In this document: positions 42,842-52,375 of the stretch, piece by piece
Numbering within the stretch: position 1 is the stretch's first letter
How the letters are laid out: each line of letters begins with the position of its first letter
Assembly (NCBI GenBank): GCA_018396705.1
Contig: JAGTQZ010000009.1
Coordinates: 62,001 to 126,000, forward strand
Source: Candidatus Bathyarchaeota archaeon
GTDB taxonomy: Archaea > Thermoproteota > Bathyarchaeia > Bathyarchaeales > Bathycorpusculaceae
Direction of reading: 5' to 3'
DNA length: 64,000 bases
Notes under the pieces: generated by a model
The model's input: the letters and a program-made list of their open reading frames with translations, nothing else
The model's database searches: none
Told to the model about the DNA's origin: nothing
Translations under genes and position numbers: made by a program

Positions 42842-43858
42842 ATGTGTGGCGCAAAATTGGACAGTGAGCTTCCGAAGAAAGTGCGAGTTTCCCTAGGCTC
42901 CGCCATAGCTATGGGCTTGCTCAGCGGAAAGCTTGATGCTTCTCCTACGACAGCATATCTAATGACGTATCGAAAAGGCAGATGCACGGCAAACTGCGGA
43001 TTCTGTCCTCAAGCCAGAAAAAGCCACGGCAGAGCAGACATGCTTTCAAGAATTACTTGGCCAGCGTTTCCAACAGAAATTGTTCTCGAAGCCTTGGCGG
43101 AAACCGTTAAAAATGGCGGAATGAAACGCGTGTGCATTCAAGCCTTAAACTATCCCAAAGTTTTTACACACCTCTCGGCCCTTCTAAGAGAAGTTTCCAG
43201 CAACGTAAAAGTTCCAATATCAATTTCATGTCAGCCATTAGACCTTGAAAACATAAAGCATTTAGCTGAAGCTGGAGCTGAAAGAATAGGCATACCGTTA
43301 GACGCAGCGACTGAAGAAATTTTTGACAAGGTTAAGGGCGTGTCGGCTGGGGGTCCATACAAAATGGGGCGACAGTTAGCTCTTTTAGCAGAAGCTGTGA
43401 AGGTCTTTGGAGAGGGTAAAGTTAGCACCCACCTAATTGTGGGGTTAGGCGAAACAGAAAAAGAAATGGTATATATGATTCAAAAGTGTGTTAACATGAG
43501 TGTTCTGCCTGCCCTTTTCGCGTTTACTCCAGTCGCTGGAACCGCGTTGGAAAACATGAAGCAACCATCCATCGGACAGTATAGACGAATCCAACTAGCC
43601 CGTTATTTGATAGTTCACGGAATGGCGAGAGCTGATAACATGAAATTTGACATGGACGGCCATATAGTTGATTATGGCGTCGACAAACAAGCTTTAAAAC
43701 AGATAGTTGAAACCGGGAGGCCTTTTCAAACCTCCGGTTGCCCAAACTGCAATAGGCCCTACTACAATGAGAAACCAAGCGGTCCCATATATAACTATCC
43801 AAGACCTCTAAGCGTGGAAGAAATCAAACGAGTTATTACTGAACTGGCTGTGATCTAA
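42842..43858 (+). CDS. Radical SAM protein, probable archaeal lipoyl synthase LipS2
   Basis: A 338-residue radical SAM enzyme. The motif CTANCGFC supplies Cys48, Cys52 and Cys55. Later ISISCQPLDLENIKHLAEAG and STHLIVGLGETEKEMVY are as in BioB/LipA-like barrels. Extra cysteines at the C-terminus (SGCPNCNRP) could bind a second cluster, as the sulfur-donating cluster of lipoyl synthases does. Its 3' end overlaps by 4 bases the convergent isopropylmalate-synthase-like gene. It is divergent from a winged-helix regulator and the LipS1-like gene. Confidence 0.68.
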   Translation: MCGAKLDSELPKKVRVSLGSAIAMGLLSGKLDASPTTAYLMTYRKGRCTANCGFCPQARKSHGRADMLSRITWPAFPTEIVLEALAETVKNGGMKRVCIQALNYPKVFTHLSALLREVSSNVKVPISISCQPLDLENIKHLAEAGAERIGIPLDAATEEIFDKVKGVSAGGPYKMGRQLALLAEAVKVFGEGKVSTHLIVGLGETEKEMVYMIQKCVNMSVLPALFAFTPVAGTALENMKQPSIGQYRRIQLARYLIVHGMARADNMKFDMDGHIVDYGVDKQALKQIVETGRPFQTSGCPNCNRPYYNEKPSGPIYNYPRPLSVEEIKRVITELAVI

Positions 43859-45189
43859 GGGCTTGGTTCCTTAACCTCCACTGGTGGCACCGGTGTCTTG
43901 GGCTTTTGTTTTGTAACTTGTTCCACTATTTGCCAAAAATCCTCTTCTGTTAGGCCTCTGCGCAATTCTTTCATTAACTTTTTAATTTGGTAGAAAATCA
44001 TTTGAGTTCCACCCTTGTCTAGGCTTTCCTGAGTGCCTCTGATTCGTCTAACGATTTCATCTATTTGCCAAGGCGTGGCCTTTATTCCAGCGGCTTCCAA
44101 GCGCTTTTGGACTAGTTGTCTTCCACCGCTTCGACTGATGTATAATTGCGCTTCTCTTTCAATCATTTCTGGTGGGAATGGTTCATATATAAGCGGGTGA
44201 GCCAACATTCCCTCGACGTGTTCTTCAACTTCATATGCAAAAGCATTTTCACCGACTATGGGCTTATGAAATTGTATGGGTAATGCGAAGGTTTTCTCCG
44301 CCTGTTGCGCAAGTCTGTAAAGTTTTTTTACATCTACTCCAGTATCTAGATTGTATAATATTTCAAGGGCGGCGACAACCTCCTCCAACGGGGCGATACC
44401 AGCCCTTTCGCCAAAGCCGGCAATACCTGTATGGACATAGGCAACACCCTCCTCTACAGCTGCCAGAGTGTTCGCTGTGGCTAAACCAAAATCGTTATGG
44501 CAGTGAACGGAAAGAGGCGGTTCCTTGCCAAGAGATTGTTTCAAGCTGTCCCTGACATGGGAAACCAGATAACGCATCGATAAAGGCCTTAAAAATCCCA
44601 CGGTGTCCGCGATGACGAGTCTGTCAGCACCAGCCTTAAGGGCAGCTTCAAAAATTTGCAGAATATCCGGCAGAGGCGTTCTTGATGCGTCCTCCAAAAC
44701 GAAATCAACAGTGACACCGTGTCTCTTTGCATATTCTATGCATTCGACAGTGTTTTTTAGAACTTGCTCCTTTGACATTTTGAGTCTATACTGGAGGTTA
44801 AGCCCATTAAACGGGGTAACTATTGGAATTTCTTTTATGTTGCAGTCGAGGCAAGCGTCTATATCACTTTTTGTGGCGCGTGCTGAAGCGGCTATGCTGG
44901 CCTGCTGAAAACCTTCGTTGGTTATTCTTTTAACAGCATTCTTCTCCTCTTCTGAAAGCGCGGGGAAACCGACATTAATAACGGAGACTCCAGCTTCATC
45001 CAAAAGTTTAGCTAACTTAACTCTTTCCACATAAGTCAAAAACACCGTGGGGGATTCAACACCCTCTCTTAAGGTTTCATCCCAAATAAAAACTCTGTCA
45101 GGAAGTTTCGGTGGAAGGTTTTTCCTCAAACGATTATAATTAGCTATTAACCCTTGCGCCTCAAGCTTCTTAAAGATTGTTTTCCGCAT
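43855..45189 (-). CDS. Isopropylmalate/homocitrate synthase-family (HMGL-like) enzyme
   Basis: A 444-residue acyl-CoA condensing enzyme. The TIM-barrel catalytic part has WDETLREGVE near residue 36 and the metal-binding HCHNDFGLA near 230. The C-terminal third lacks a clear LeuA regulatory domain, so it may not be leucine-regulated. Candidates are 2-isopropylmalate, citramalate or homocitrate synthase. No other leucine-pathway gene is nearby, so the substrate is open. The proline-rich tail is unusual. Confidence 0.85.
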   Translation of the reverse strand: MRKTIFKKLEAQGLIANYNRLRKNLPPKLPDRVFIWDETLREGVESPTVFLTYVERVKLAKLLDEAGVSVINVGFPALSEEEKNAVKRITNEGFQQASIAASARATKSDIDACLDCNIKEIPIVTPFNGLNLQYRLKMSKEQVLKNTVECIEYAKRHGVTVDFVLEDASRTPLPDILQIFEAALKAGADRLVIADTVGFLRPLSMRYLVSHVRDSLKQSLGKEPPLSVHCHNDFGLATANTLAAVEEGVAYVHTGIAGFGERAGIAPLEEVVAALEILYNLDTGVDVKKLYRLAQQAEKTFALPIQFHKPIVGENAFAYEVEEHVEGMLAHPLIYEPFPPEMIEREAQLYISRSGGRQLVQKRLEAAGIKATPWQIDEIVRRIRGTQESLDKGGTQMIFYQIKKLMKELRRGLTEEDFWQIVEQVTKQKPKTPVPPVEVKEPSP

Positions 45190-45311
45190 GACATCACATT
45201 CCGTTAGATAAACATGGGATCAACGCATTTTATTTAACAAGGCCCTTATATAAGAATTAAGCCATCTAAAGCTCAAGGATGCAAAAACGTATAAGGAAAG
45301 GGGGATAATTA

Positions 45312-45857
45312 ATGGACTTGTTTGAGGTCATAGAAAAAAGGAGAAGCATAAGAAAGTTTAAACATGCTCCAATACCTAATGAAGACTTAAAAAAGATTCT
45401 TGAAGCGGGCCGTTTAGCGCCTTCTGGTGGCAACCGCCAGCCATGGCGGTTCATTGTCGTAAGAAACTCGGAAACAAAAAGAGCTTTGGCTGTTGCAGCT
45501 AGCAACCAGATGTTTATAGCGGATGCTGACGTTGTCGTTGTTGCTTTAGGAGACCCTAAAGCCTTGCCTAAAAAGCTTCCTTATAAGCTTGCGGAAACCA
45601 GAATCCCTTACAAACAAGATCCAATGATTGCGGTTGAACACATGGTATTGGCTGCTACAGACCTCGGGTATGGTACATGCTGGATAGGGGCATTTAACGA
45701 AGAGGACGTGAAGAAAATTCTCAAGGTTCCGGAAGATCTAGCAGTTATAGCGCTTCTACCAATAGGTGTTCCAGCAGAAAATCCACCTCCCAGACCCAGA
45801 AAAGCCTTCAACGAAGTATTTTTTGGAGAATTATACGGGGCTCCACTAGAGCTTTAA
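45312..45857 (+). CDS. Nitroreductase-family flavoprotein (second copy)
   Basis: A 181-residue FMN oxidoreductase. KRRSIRKFKHAPIPNEDLKK and APSGGNRQPWRFIVVR form the flavin site, and YGTCWIGAFNEEDVK follows. It shares the short architecture of the copy at 29093 but differs in the pocket (GGNRQPW versus ASNIQPW), so the two probably have different substrates. Upstream of the acyl-CoA genes by 126 bases. A ribosome-like AAAGGGGG precedes the ATG. Confidence 0.9.
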   Translation: MDLFEVIEKRRSIRKFKHAPIPNEDLKKILEAGRLAPSGGNRQPWRFIVVRNSETKRALAVAASNQMFIADADVVVVALGDPKALPKKLPYKLAETRIPYKQDPMIAVEHMVLAATDLGYGTCWIGAFNEEDVKKILKVPEDLAVIALLPIGVPAENPPPRPRKAFNEVFFGELYGAPLEL

Positions 45858-45983
45858 GCTGTAACAAACTTGAGATACCTCATCACGAAACGACCTCAAA
45901 CAACTTTTAAGGGAATTATTTTAGAAAGCCTTTTATCAACTTGAAATGCAAAATCTCCTCGCTGGAAATGTTGGTGAGGTAAT

Positions 45984-46847
45984 ATGGAAGTTAAAACTAT
46001 CGCCGTTTTAGGTGCCGGTTTGATGGGACATGGTATTGCACAAGTGGCGGCACAGATAGGCAAATACGAGGTCTACTTACGAGACGTTGAACAGCGTTTT
46101 GTTGAAAACGGCTTAAACATGATTCGCAGCAGCTTGCAAAAATTCCTAAGTAAGGGCCAGATAACCGAGACTGAGTATAACGAGGTTTTGGCGCGGATAC
46201 ATCCAACCACTGACCTGAAAGAGGCCGTCTCAAAAGCTGACTTGATCATTGAGGCTATCCCGGAAATTTTAGAGTTAAAAAAGACCACTTTCCGTGAAGT
46301 TGATGCCATGGCACCCCCTCACGCGATAATCGCTTCTAACACTTCATCCATGAGCATAACGGAGCTTGCTTCAGCCACAAACCGTCCGGAAAAAGTTTGT
46401 GGGATGCACTTCTTCAATCCACCTCAACTTATGAAGCTTGTTGAGGTGGTAAGAGGCGCAAAAACTTCAGATGAAACTGTGCAAACGGTTCTAAACGTAG
46501 CCCATAGAATGCAGAAAGAAACAGTTCTAGTGAAAAAAGATTGTCCAGGATTCATCGTCAACCGCATACTTATACCAGCCTTAAATGAGGCCGTAGCCCT
46601 GTACTGGGAGGGTGTCGCCGACAGAGACGACATAGACAAAGCCGTAAAACTTGGATTGAATTGGCCCATGGGGCCTCTTATGCTGTTGGACTACGTAGGG
46701 GCTGACACAACCCTGGCCATAGCTGAAGTTCTACAGCGTGAGCTTGACCAAAGGTTTCAGCCGCATCCCGGGCTGAGACAAATGGTTAGAGCTAACCTTC
46801 TTGGAAGAAAAACCGGCAAGGGCTTTTACGATTGGACGCAAAAGTAG
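45984..46847 (+). CDS. hbd: 3-hydroxyacyl-CoA dehydrogenase
   Basis: A 287-residue NAD-dependent dehydrogenase, probably 3-hydroxybutyryl-CoA dehydrogenase. The dinucleotide site VLGAGLMGHGIAQ is at residues 8-20. The catalytic His-Glu pair includes the HFFNPPQLMKLVE motif near residue 140. A C-terminal helical domain follows. The enoyl-CoA hydratase gene starts 14 bases later. Together with the thiolase at 26609 this supplies three steps of beta-oxidation or of chain elongation; no acyl-CoA dehydrogenase is in the window. GAGGT precedes the ATG. Confidence 0.95.
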   Translation: MEVKTIAVLGAGLMGHGIAQVAAQIGKYEVYLRDVEQRFVENGLNMIRSSLQKFLSKGQITETEYNEVLARIHPTTDLKEAVSKADLIIEAIPEILELKKTTFREVDAMAPPHAIIASNTSSMSITELASATNRPEKVCGMHFFNPPQLMKLVEVVRGAKTSDETVQTVLNVAHRMQKETVLVKKDCPGFIVNRILIPALNEAVALYWEGVADRDDIDKAVKLGLNWPMGPLMLLDYVGADTTLAIAEVLQRELDQRFQPHPGLRQMVRANLLGRKTGKGFYDWTQK

Positions 46848-46861
46848 GGAGACAAAAACCG

Positions 46862-47644
46862 ATGGAGTTTAAGCATATACTCTACGAGAAAAGCGAGGGC
46901 ATAGCCACAATAACAATAAACAGGCCTGAAGCCCTTAATGCCCTTAACGCCGACGTTATAGACGAGATTCTTAAAGCCCTTAAAGACGCAGAAGCCGACG
47001 AAAACGTGAAGGTTATTGTGTTAACAGGTGCTGGCGAAAAGGCATTTTCAGCTGGAGCAGATATCAAAACCATGAGGGAGATGAATGCCTTGAAAGCCAG
47101 GGAACTATCCCAAATTGGCGGAAAGCTTTGCAGCACCATTGAAAATCTTGAAAAACCCGTTATAGCGGCTATAAATGGCTACGCATTAGGCGGAGGCCTA
47201 GAAGCGGCGATGGCATGCGACATCCGCATTGCTTCGGAAAACGCGAGAATGGGGCAGACTGAGATAAATATTGGGCTAATTCCCGGCTGGGGTGGGACTC
47301 AAAGACTCACCAGATTAATAGGCATGACCAAGGCTAAAGAGCTTATTTTTACAGGTAAAATGATTGACGCAAAAACAGCGGAGCAGCTTGGCCTTGTAAA
47401 CATGACGGCACCTCCAGACAGGTTCAAGGAAGTTGTACGACAGTTTGCCCTGGAACTAGCCCAGAAAGCTCCAGTAGCTCTTAAAGTGGCGAAGGCCTTA
47501 GTGAATAAGGGATATGAAATGAGTCTCGACGCTGCAATAGCGCTGGAAAGGGAAGGCTTCAGCGTAGTCGCTTCAACAGAAGACTTCCAAGAGGGAGTTT
47601 CGGCCTTCGTCGAAAAGCGAAAGCCTCTGTTCAAAGGAAAGTGA
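46862..47644 (+). CDS. Enoyl-CoA hydratase/isomerase family protein
   Basis: A 260-residue crotonase-fold enzyme that hydrates 2-enoyl-CoA. NRPEALNALNADVI, the oxyanion-hole AFSAGADIKTM, and the catalytic-acid region INIGLIPGWGGTQRL with its conserved glutamates (near 105 and 125) are in order. ATG 46862, with AGGGAG at 46846-46851, gives the normal N-terminus. The open frame begins earlier, at 46832 inside hbd. Partner of hbd in one operon. Confidence 0.93.
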   Translation: MEFKHILYEKSEGIATITINRPEALNALNADVIDEILKALKDAEADENVKVIVLTGAGEKAFSAGADIKTMREMNALKARELSQIGGKLCSTIENLEKPVIAAINGYALGGGLEAAMACDIRIASENARMGQTEINIGLIPGWGGTQRLTRLIGMTKAKELIFTGKMIDAKTAEQLGLVNMTAPPDRFKEVVRQFALELAQKAPVALKVAKALVNKGYEMSLDAAIALEREGFSVVASTEDFQEGVSAFVEKRKPLFKGK

Positions 47645-47683
47645 AGCTTAAGGTCAAATACTCCTCTTTTCTACCGTTTTCTC

Positions 47684-47702
47684 CCATTTATATATAAAAT
47701 GG
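47684..47702. terminator. AT-rich inverted repeat between convergent genes
   Basis: CCATTTATATATAAAATGG is a nearly perfect palindrome between the end of the hydratase gene and the convergent gene ending at 47764. It is followed on the plus strand by short T runs (GGCTTTTC). It could act as a two-way terminator. A role as promoter is unlikely because no gene starts here. Confidence 0.35.
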
Positions 47703-47763
47703 CTTTTCACAAAAAAGTTCAAAGGTGTGGTATAAAGATTTTCTTTCAGCGTTTGAAGAAGTT

Positions 47764-48117
47764 TTAGCCTTGTTTTTCCGCGTCTTCCTTTATAGCCCTC
47801 AATAGGTTCTTGAAGATTTTCATGTCTGAAACATTCACTATTGGAATTTGAAGGCTCTTGTCTACCTCGTATATTTTCTCGTATTTTGGAAATTCTGCAT
47901 AGCAGATTTGGCTTATTGGAAACTCACGGTTTTTCAATTCATGCTCGAAGGATTTCTCGTAAACCTCTAGGCATAGCAAGTAGCCGTTTATCCAGTAAAG
48001 CCTATTCGCGCCATATGTTGTGGCGCACCATGCAATGTCACCTATGTTACGTTTATCCAACCCTAATACTGTAACCTTCTTTGTTGAGGCGATTTCTACG
48101 TCCATGTGACGTTTCAC
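47764..48117 (-). CDS. Unknown protein coupled to the XPF-type nuclease
   Basis: Unrecognised 117-residue protein, mixed alpha/beta. Its start is the ATG at 48117 (or M5, 48105), which overlaps the stop of the nuclease gene by 4 bases. The middle reads IGDIAWCATTYGANRLYWIN and CYAEFPKYEKIYEVD; a helical end follows. No PIP-box for PCNA binding, zinc site or transmembrane helix is visible. Translation coupling makes it a candidate partner or regulator of the nuclease. Confidence 0.75.
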   Translation of the reverse strand: MKRHMDVEIASTKKVTVLGLDKRNIGDIAWCATTYGANRLYWINGYLLCLEVYEKSFEHELKNREFPISQICYAEFPKYEKIYEVDKSLQIPIVNVSDMKIFKNLLRAIKEDAEKQG

Positions 48118-48821
48118 CCTTTAAATGGCGTATTTAGCACCTCTTTAACCCTGCTGCTTATTTTTGGGCCAAGCCCATAAACTGTTTTTGGCCAATTGTC
48201 AACGTTTAAGAATGCGTTTAACGGTGTTTGGTAAGATTTAAGGATTGCTATGGCTTTTTCTCTTCCGATATTAGGTAAACTTGCCACGAAAAAGATTTGG
48301 GCATCCTCGAGGGTTTCGCATTTCTTGACGGGATGCACTGTTGGAACACGTTTTTCAACAATCTGCTCTTGTCGGGCAGCGATGCAGAGAAAATCCACAG
48401 TCTCCTTGTGAGAAGTAGTGTTCACTATGGCTATGCCATTTTTAGCTAGGTTGAATAAGGCGCCCCAAACGGCTTCCGGCTTTATTCTGCTGAATCTGTA
48501 GATTATGGGCATGTAACCCTCAAGGAGAATTAACGCTTTTGGGTAAACTTCTTTAAGCTTGAAAAGCTGTTCAAAAAGGTAGCGGTGTGTAAGCGTGTAA
48601 ACAAAATCTTGAACCCTCTTGCGTTCAACAGCACAAACGTCGGATAGAATATAGTCTCCTTTTTCCAAAGCTTCGATTTTCACGTTTACGCCGCGTTCTC
48701 TAAGTCCTTTAACGATTTTTTCAGCGCTGCTTGCTTCGCGGCTGTCCACGATTATTGTAGGTTCAAATTCATTACTTTTCTTTTCTTTTAAATATGGCAA
48801 CAGCGTTTCAGCTCCGGACAT
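48114..48821 (-). CDS. xpf: XPF/ERCC4-family structure-specific endonuclease
   Basis: A 235-residue nuclease that cuts branched DNA near junctions. The ERCC4 nuclease domain holds the catalytic acidic residue in VDSRE (Asp26) and the ERKxxxD motif (Glu66-Lys68, Asp72). A tandem helix-hairpin-helix domain (LPNIGREKAIAILKSY, later VYGLGPKISSRVKEV) is at residues 180-230. It lacks the helicase domain of euryarchaeal Hef, matching the short crenarchaeal/thaumarchaeal form. No clear PIP box at the C-terminus. The gene that follows overlaps it by 4 bases. Confidence 0.93.
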   Translation of the reverse strand: MSGAETLLPYLKEKKSNEFEPTIIVDSREASSAEKIVKGLRERGVNVKIEALEKGDYILSDVCAVERKRVQDFVYTLTHRYLFEQLFKLKEVYPKALILLEGYMPIIYRFSRIKPEAVWGALFNLAKNGIAIVNTTSHKETVDFLCIAARQEQIVEKRVPTVHPVKKCETLEDAQIFFVASLPNIGREKAIAILKSYQTPLNAFLNVDNWPKTVYGLGPKISSRVKEVLNTPFKG

Positions 48822-48969
48822 AATATCAACTCTGACTTATATGCTGAACTTTTAGAGATTATTTTCTCTTACGGTTCGCTAGCGTTTCATAACAGCTTGA
48901 ACGGTGCCTATAGCAGTGTGTTAAAAGCTGCTATTTTAGCTTCTTGCTAAATAAAAAGGGGATAGGTGT

Positions 48970-50277
48970 TTATTGTAGGCCTTTCTTGGTTATTTCTTTC
49001 ACTATGCCTGCGGCGATTGTGGTGCCCATGTCTCTGACGGCGAACCTTCCAAGCTCTGGAAACTCTGCGTAGGTTTCAATAGATATTGGACGGAGCGGTT
49101 CCATCCGCACTAGAGCAGCGTCCCCAGTTTTGAGGAAGGATGGTTTTTCTTCGACAACCTGTCCAGAGCGGGGGTCAATTTTCTTGATTAGTTCTGTGAA
49201 TCTGCAAGCCATTTGCCCAGTATGATAGTGTAGGACTGGTGTGTAACCGGCGGCTATTGCTGTCGGATGGTATATTACAATTATTTGGCCAATGAATTCT
49301 CTTGCCACGGTTGGCGGGTTGTTAACGTGGCCGCATACGTCTCCCCGTCTTATGTCTGTTTTGGCTATGCCTCTCACGTTGAAGCCTATGTTGTCACCAG
49401 GTTCAGCCCTCGGGATCCTTGTATGATGCATTTCTATCGATTTTACTTCGCCCTGTTTATTGGCTGGCATGAAGACAACTATGTCACCTTCTTTAAGGAC
49501 GCCGGTTTCAACCCTGCCTACCGGCACCGTGCCTACACCCGTTATGCTGTAAACATCTTGAATTGGAATTCGCAAAGGTTTGTTTAGGGGTTTAGGTGGA
49601 AGCTCGAAAGTGTCTAAAGCATCTAGCAGTGTCGGCCCCTTATACCATGGCATCTTGTCACTTGGCTTAACAAGGTTGTCACCTGTCCACCCGGAAACAG
49701 GCACGAAATGAATTTTGTCGACTTTGTAGCCTACCATCCTCAGCATTCGGCTGACTTCGTTTTTAATTTCGTTGTATCTTTCTTGACTCCAGTTGACAGT
49801 CGGGTCGTCCATTTTGTTTATGGCTACGACGAGCTGGTTAACACCCAAAGTAAAAGCCAAGAAAGCATGCTCGCGGGTCTGGCCGCCCGGGCCTATACCT
49901 GCTTCGAATTCACCTCTTTTAGCTGAAACGAAAAGAATGGCGCCGTCAGCTTGGCTTGCACCTGTAATCATGTTTTTAACGAAGTCTCTGTGACCTGGAG
50001 CGTCGATGACTGTGAAGTAATATTTCTTAGTTTCAAACTTTAGGAAACGCAGATCAATTGTTAAACCTCTTTCCCGCTCCTCTTTAAGGTTGTCGAGAAT
50101 CCAAGCGAACTTGAAGGTTTCCTTGCCCATTTTTTTAGCTTCTTCCTCATATTGTTTCACTGTTCTTTCGTCGACGACTCCCGCCAAGTACAGTAGGTGT
50201 CCGGTTGTCGTTGATTTTCCATGGTCAACATGTCCCATGATCACAAGGTTTAAGTGGGGTTTTTCTGGCCTACTCAT
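48970..50277 (-). CDS. tuf: Translation elongation factor 1A
   Basis: GTPase of 435 residues that delivers aminoacyl-tRNA to the ribosome. G1 GHVDHGKST (residues 11-19), G3 DAPGH (about 93), G4 NKMD (about 155) are intact, followed by two beta-barrel domains. ATG 50277 is preceded by GAGGGAGAG. Archaea often place rps10 next to it; here it is alone, flanked by the xpf gene and a divergent GTPase. The 295-base upstream region holds its AT-rich promoter and no other gene. Confidence 0.97.
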   Translation of the reverse strand: MSRPEKPHLNLVIMGHVDHGKSTTTGHLLYLAGVVDERTVKQYEEEAKKMGKETFKFAWILDNLKEERERGLTIDLRFLKFETKKYYFTVIDAPGHRDFVKNMITGASQADGAILFVSAKRGEFEAGIGPGGQTREHAFLAFTLGVNQLVVAINKMDDPTVNWSQERYNEIKNEVSRMLRMVGYKVDKIHFVPVSGWTGDNLVKPSDKMPWYKGPTLLDALDTFELPPKPLNKPLRIPIQDVYSITGVGTVPVGRVETGVLKEGDIVVFMPANKQGEVKSIEMHHTRIPRAEPGDNIGFNVRGIAKTDIRRGDVCGHVNNPPTVAREFIGQIIVIYHPTAIAAGYTPVLHYHTGQMACRFTELIKKIDPRSGQVVEEKPSFLKTGDAALVRMEPLRPISIETYAEFPELGRFAVRDMGTTIAAGIVKEITKKGLQ

Positions 50278-50572
50278 TTCTCTCCCTCATTTTAAATTTC
50301 TAAATTTTCCTATTTTTAGTGAATTCGTTTACACAACTGTTCATTCAATTATTTTAAGTTTATCATATCTGCGCGTTTAATTATATGGCTCTGAAATGTG
50401 GTGGTTTCCGCATTTTATGATTTCCAGCTTGTCAATTTTATAATTAGAAACAGCCTTAAAATTAGCGAGCTTTTCGGCTTTTGCTGCGGTTTTAGCGTAA
50501 TAGTATCCGGTGGTCTTTCGAAACGGATATTAGCGTTATTGGGATAAGGGATTTTCGGGACGAGTACAGTTT

Positions 50573-51751
50573 ATGCCGACGAATCTGCCGGCGGAAGCTA
50601 AGCGTAAGTGGGCTGAGGTTTCAGCCGCGAGAAATCCGAAAGAAAGACTTAGGCTTATGGAGGAGTTTCTGAGCCTTGTTCCCAAGCATAAAGGGACAGC
50701 TAAACTTTGCGCGCAAGTTAAGAAGCAGATGGCTGTTCTGCGTAAAGAAATCGAGGAGGGAAAACGTAGAAAAGCTGGCAGAGGTGGCGGCCCTAAATTT
50801 TTCCTAGAAAAAGAAGGAGCCGCTCAAGTTGTTATTCTAGGGCTTACAAATGTGGGTAAAAGCAGTTTTCTCGCGGCTTTAACAAACGCGAAGGTTGAGG
50901 TTTCACCCGCTCCCTACACCACTAGAGAGCCGGTTCCTGGAATGCTCAATTACGAAGATATCCAGTTCCAGTTGGTTGAGGCCCCAGCACTCATGGAAGG
51001 GGCGGCGGAAGGAAAAGCTTGGGGACTTCAAACTTTAGCCTTAGCTAGAAACGCTGACGGCTTAATTCTCATGGTGGATTTGACGCAAAATCCGATGGAA
51101 CAATTGTCCATAATCCTTGGAGAGCTAGAGAAAACGCGGATATTGGTCTGTAAACCAAAAGCACGGGTTGAAATTGAGAGGAAGTTTATGGGCGCCGGTT
51201 TACGCATAATAGTTTTTGGGAGGCTTTTAAACTGCACTTTCAAGGATGTTGAGGAGCTTCTTAAAAGCTATAGAGTTTCAGATGCTATTGTAAAAATTTA
51301 CGGCGAAGCCGCTTTAGACGATGTTGAAGACGCCATTTTTGAGAGCACAACCTACAAGCCAGCTATAATAGTGGCAAACAAAATCGATGCAGGAAACGCG
51401 TATGCAAACCTAAAGCTTCTAGAGGAAGAGGTTAACGGGCAACTTCCAATAATCGCTGTTTCATGTAAAACTGGACAGGGCTTGGAAAAAATCGGCACAA
51501 CACTTTTTCATACGTTAGATTTAATACGTGTTTACACAAAAGAGCCAAGCGAAAGGGGCCCCTCACAGAAACCATTCGTCCTAAAGAGGGGCTCCACGAT
51601 TCATGATTTGGCAAGAAACATTCATAGCGACTTCAGCGAAAAATTTGCTTACGCAAAGGTTTGGGCAAAACGCCTGGTCTTTAGCCCACAGAAGGTAGGA
51701 GCTACCTTCATTTTAGAGGATGGAGACGTTGTTGAAATCCACACAAAATAG
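50573..51751 (+). CDS. Obg/DRG-family GTPase with TGS domain
   Basis: A 392-residue GTPase of the DRG/OBG class. The N-terminal 85 residues are helical and basic; G1 GLTNVGKSSF begins near residue 89; G4 NKID is near residue 270; the C-terminal TGS domain covers about 325-392 (FVLKRGSTIHDLARNIHSDF, ending in VVEIHTK). DRG proteins bind ribosomes in eukaryotes. Divergent from EF-1A, convergent with rps7 at 12 bases. Probably functions in translation. Confidence 0.92.
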   Translation: MPTNLPAEAKRKWAEVSAARNPKERLRLMEEFLSLVPKHKGTAKLCAQVKKQMAVLRKEIEEGKRRKAGRGGGPKFFLEKEGAAQVVILGLTNVGKSSFLAALTNAKVEVSPAPYTTREPVPGMLNYEDIQFQLVEAPALMEGAAEGKAWGLQTLALARNADGLILMVDLTQNPMEQLSIILGELEKTRILVCKPKARVEIERKFMGAGLRIIVFGRLLNCTFKDVEELLKSYRVSDAIVKIYGEAALDDVEDAIFESTTYKPAIIVANKIDAGNAYANLKLLEEEVNGQLPIIAVSCKTGQGLEKIGTTLFHTLDLIRVYTKEPSERGPSQKPFVLKRGSTIHDLARNIHSDFSEKFAYAKVWAKRLVFSPQKVGATFILEDGDVVEIHTK

Positions 51752-51763
51752 GCTTAGTGGAAG

Positions 51764-52375
51764 CTATCTTGAAGCCATGGCTATTCTTTCGAGTTCATGA
51801 CGTTTTGAAACCGCGTAGCTTTTCATGTCGTTGCTCGCCGCCAAAATCAACTCTTCAGCTAGGCATTCTTCAATGGAACGTGGATTATGCATGGCTGCTT
51901 GCCGTGCTCCCTCGCATATGTGTCGCAAAGCAAGGTCAACTCTTCTTTGGGGCGAAATGTCCACGGATAAATGGTAAACTATTCCACCGTAAGCTATTCG
52001 CGTAGTGTCCTCGCATGGTGCAGAATTTTCAACGGCCCTAACCAAAACTTCTATGGGGTTTCTCCCAGTGCGTAGGTGAATGATTTCGAAGGCATGTTTA
52101 ACAATGTTTATGGCTTTAGCCTTTTTGCCTGCATTTTTCCCTGGACGCATTAGGTTGTTTACAAGCCTCTCCACAATGTTCACGTTTGCCTTTCCAAAAC
52201 GCTTGTGCTCGTGACGCCCCATGCTGTGGGGAATCACAAGAGGTTTAAGCGATATATATCGCTTTAATCCCGGATCTTTGACTTCAACTTCTTTGAAGTT
52301 CCATTTTCCGAAAAGTTTTATCTCTTTTGTCTCTTCTTTTTTATCTTCTTTCTGTTCTTTGCTCAAGGTTTTCAC
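51764..52375 (-). CDS. rps7: Ribosomal protein uS7
   Basis: A 203-residue small-subunit protein that binds the head of 16S r[23 protein letters not shown] and [20 protein letters not shown] are typical for archaeal S7. The long charged N-terminus ([20 protein letters not shown]) resembles eukaryotic S5. It overlaps the rps12 end by 4 bases. In many archaea this pair follows nusA; here it sits apart, on the opposite strand. Confidence 0.95.
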   Translation of the reverse strand: MKTLSKEQKEDKKEETKEIKLFGKWNFKEVEVKDPGLKRYISLKPLVIPHSMGRHEHKRFGKANVNIVERLVNNLMRPGKNAGKKAKAINIVKHAFEIIHLRTGRNPIEVLVRAVENSAPCEDTTRIAYGGIVYHLSVDISPQRRVDLALRHICEGARQAAMHNPRSIEECLAEELILAASNDMKSYAVSKRHELERIAMASR

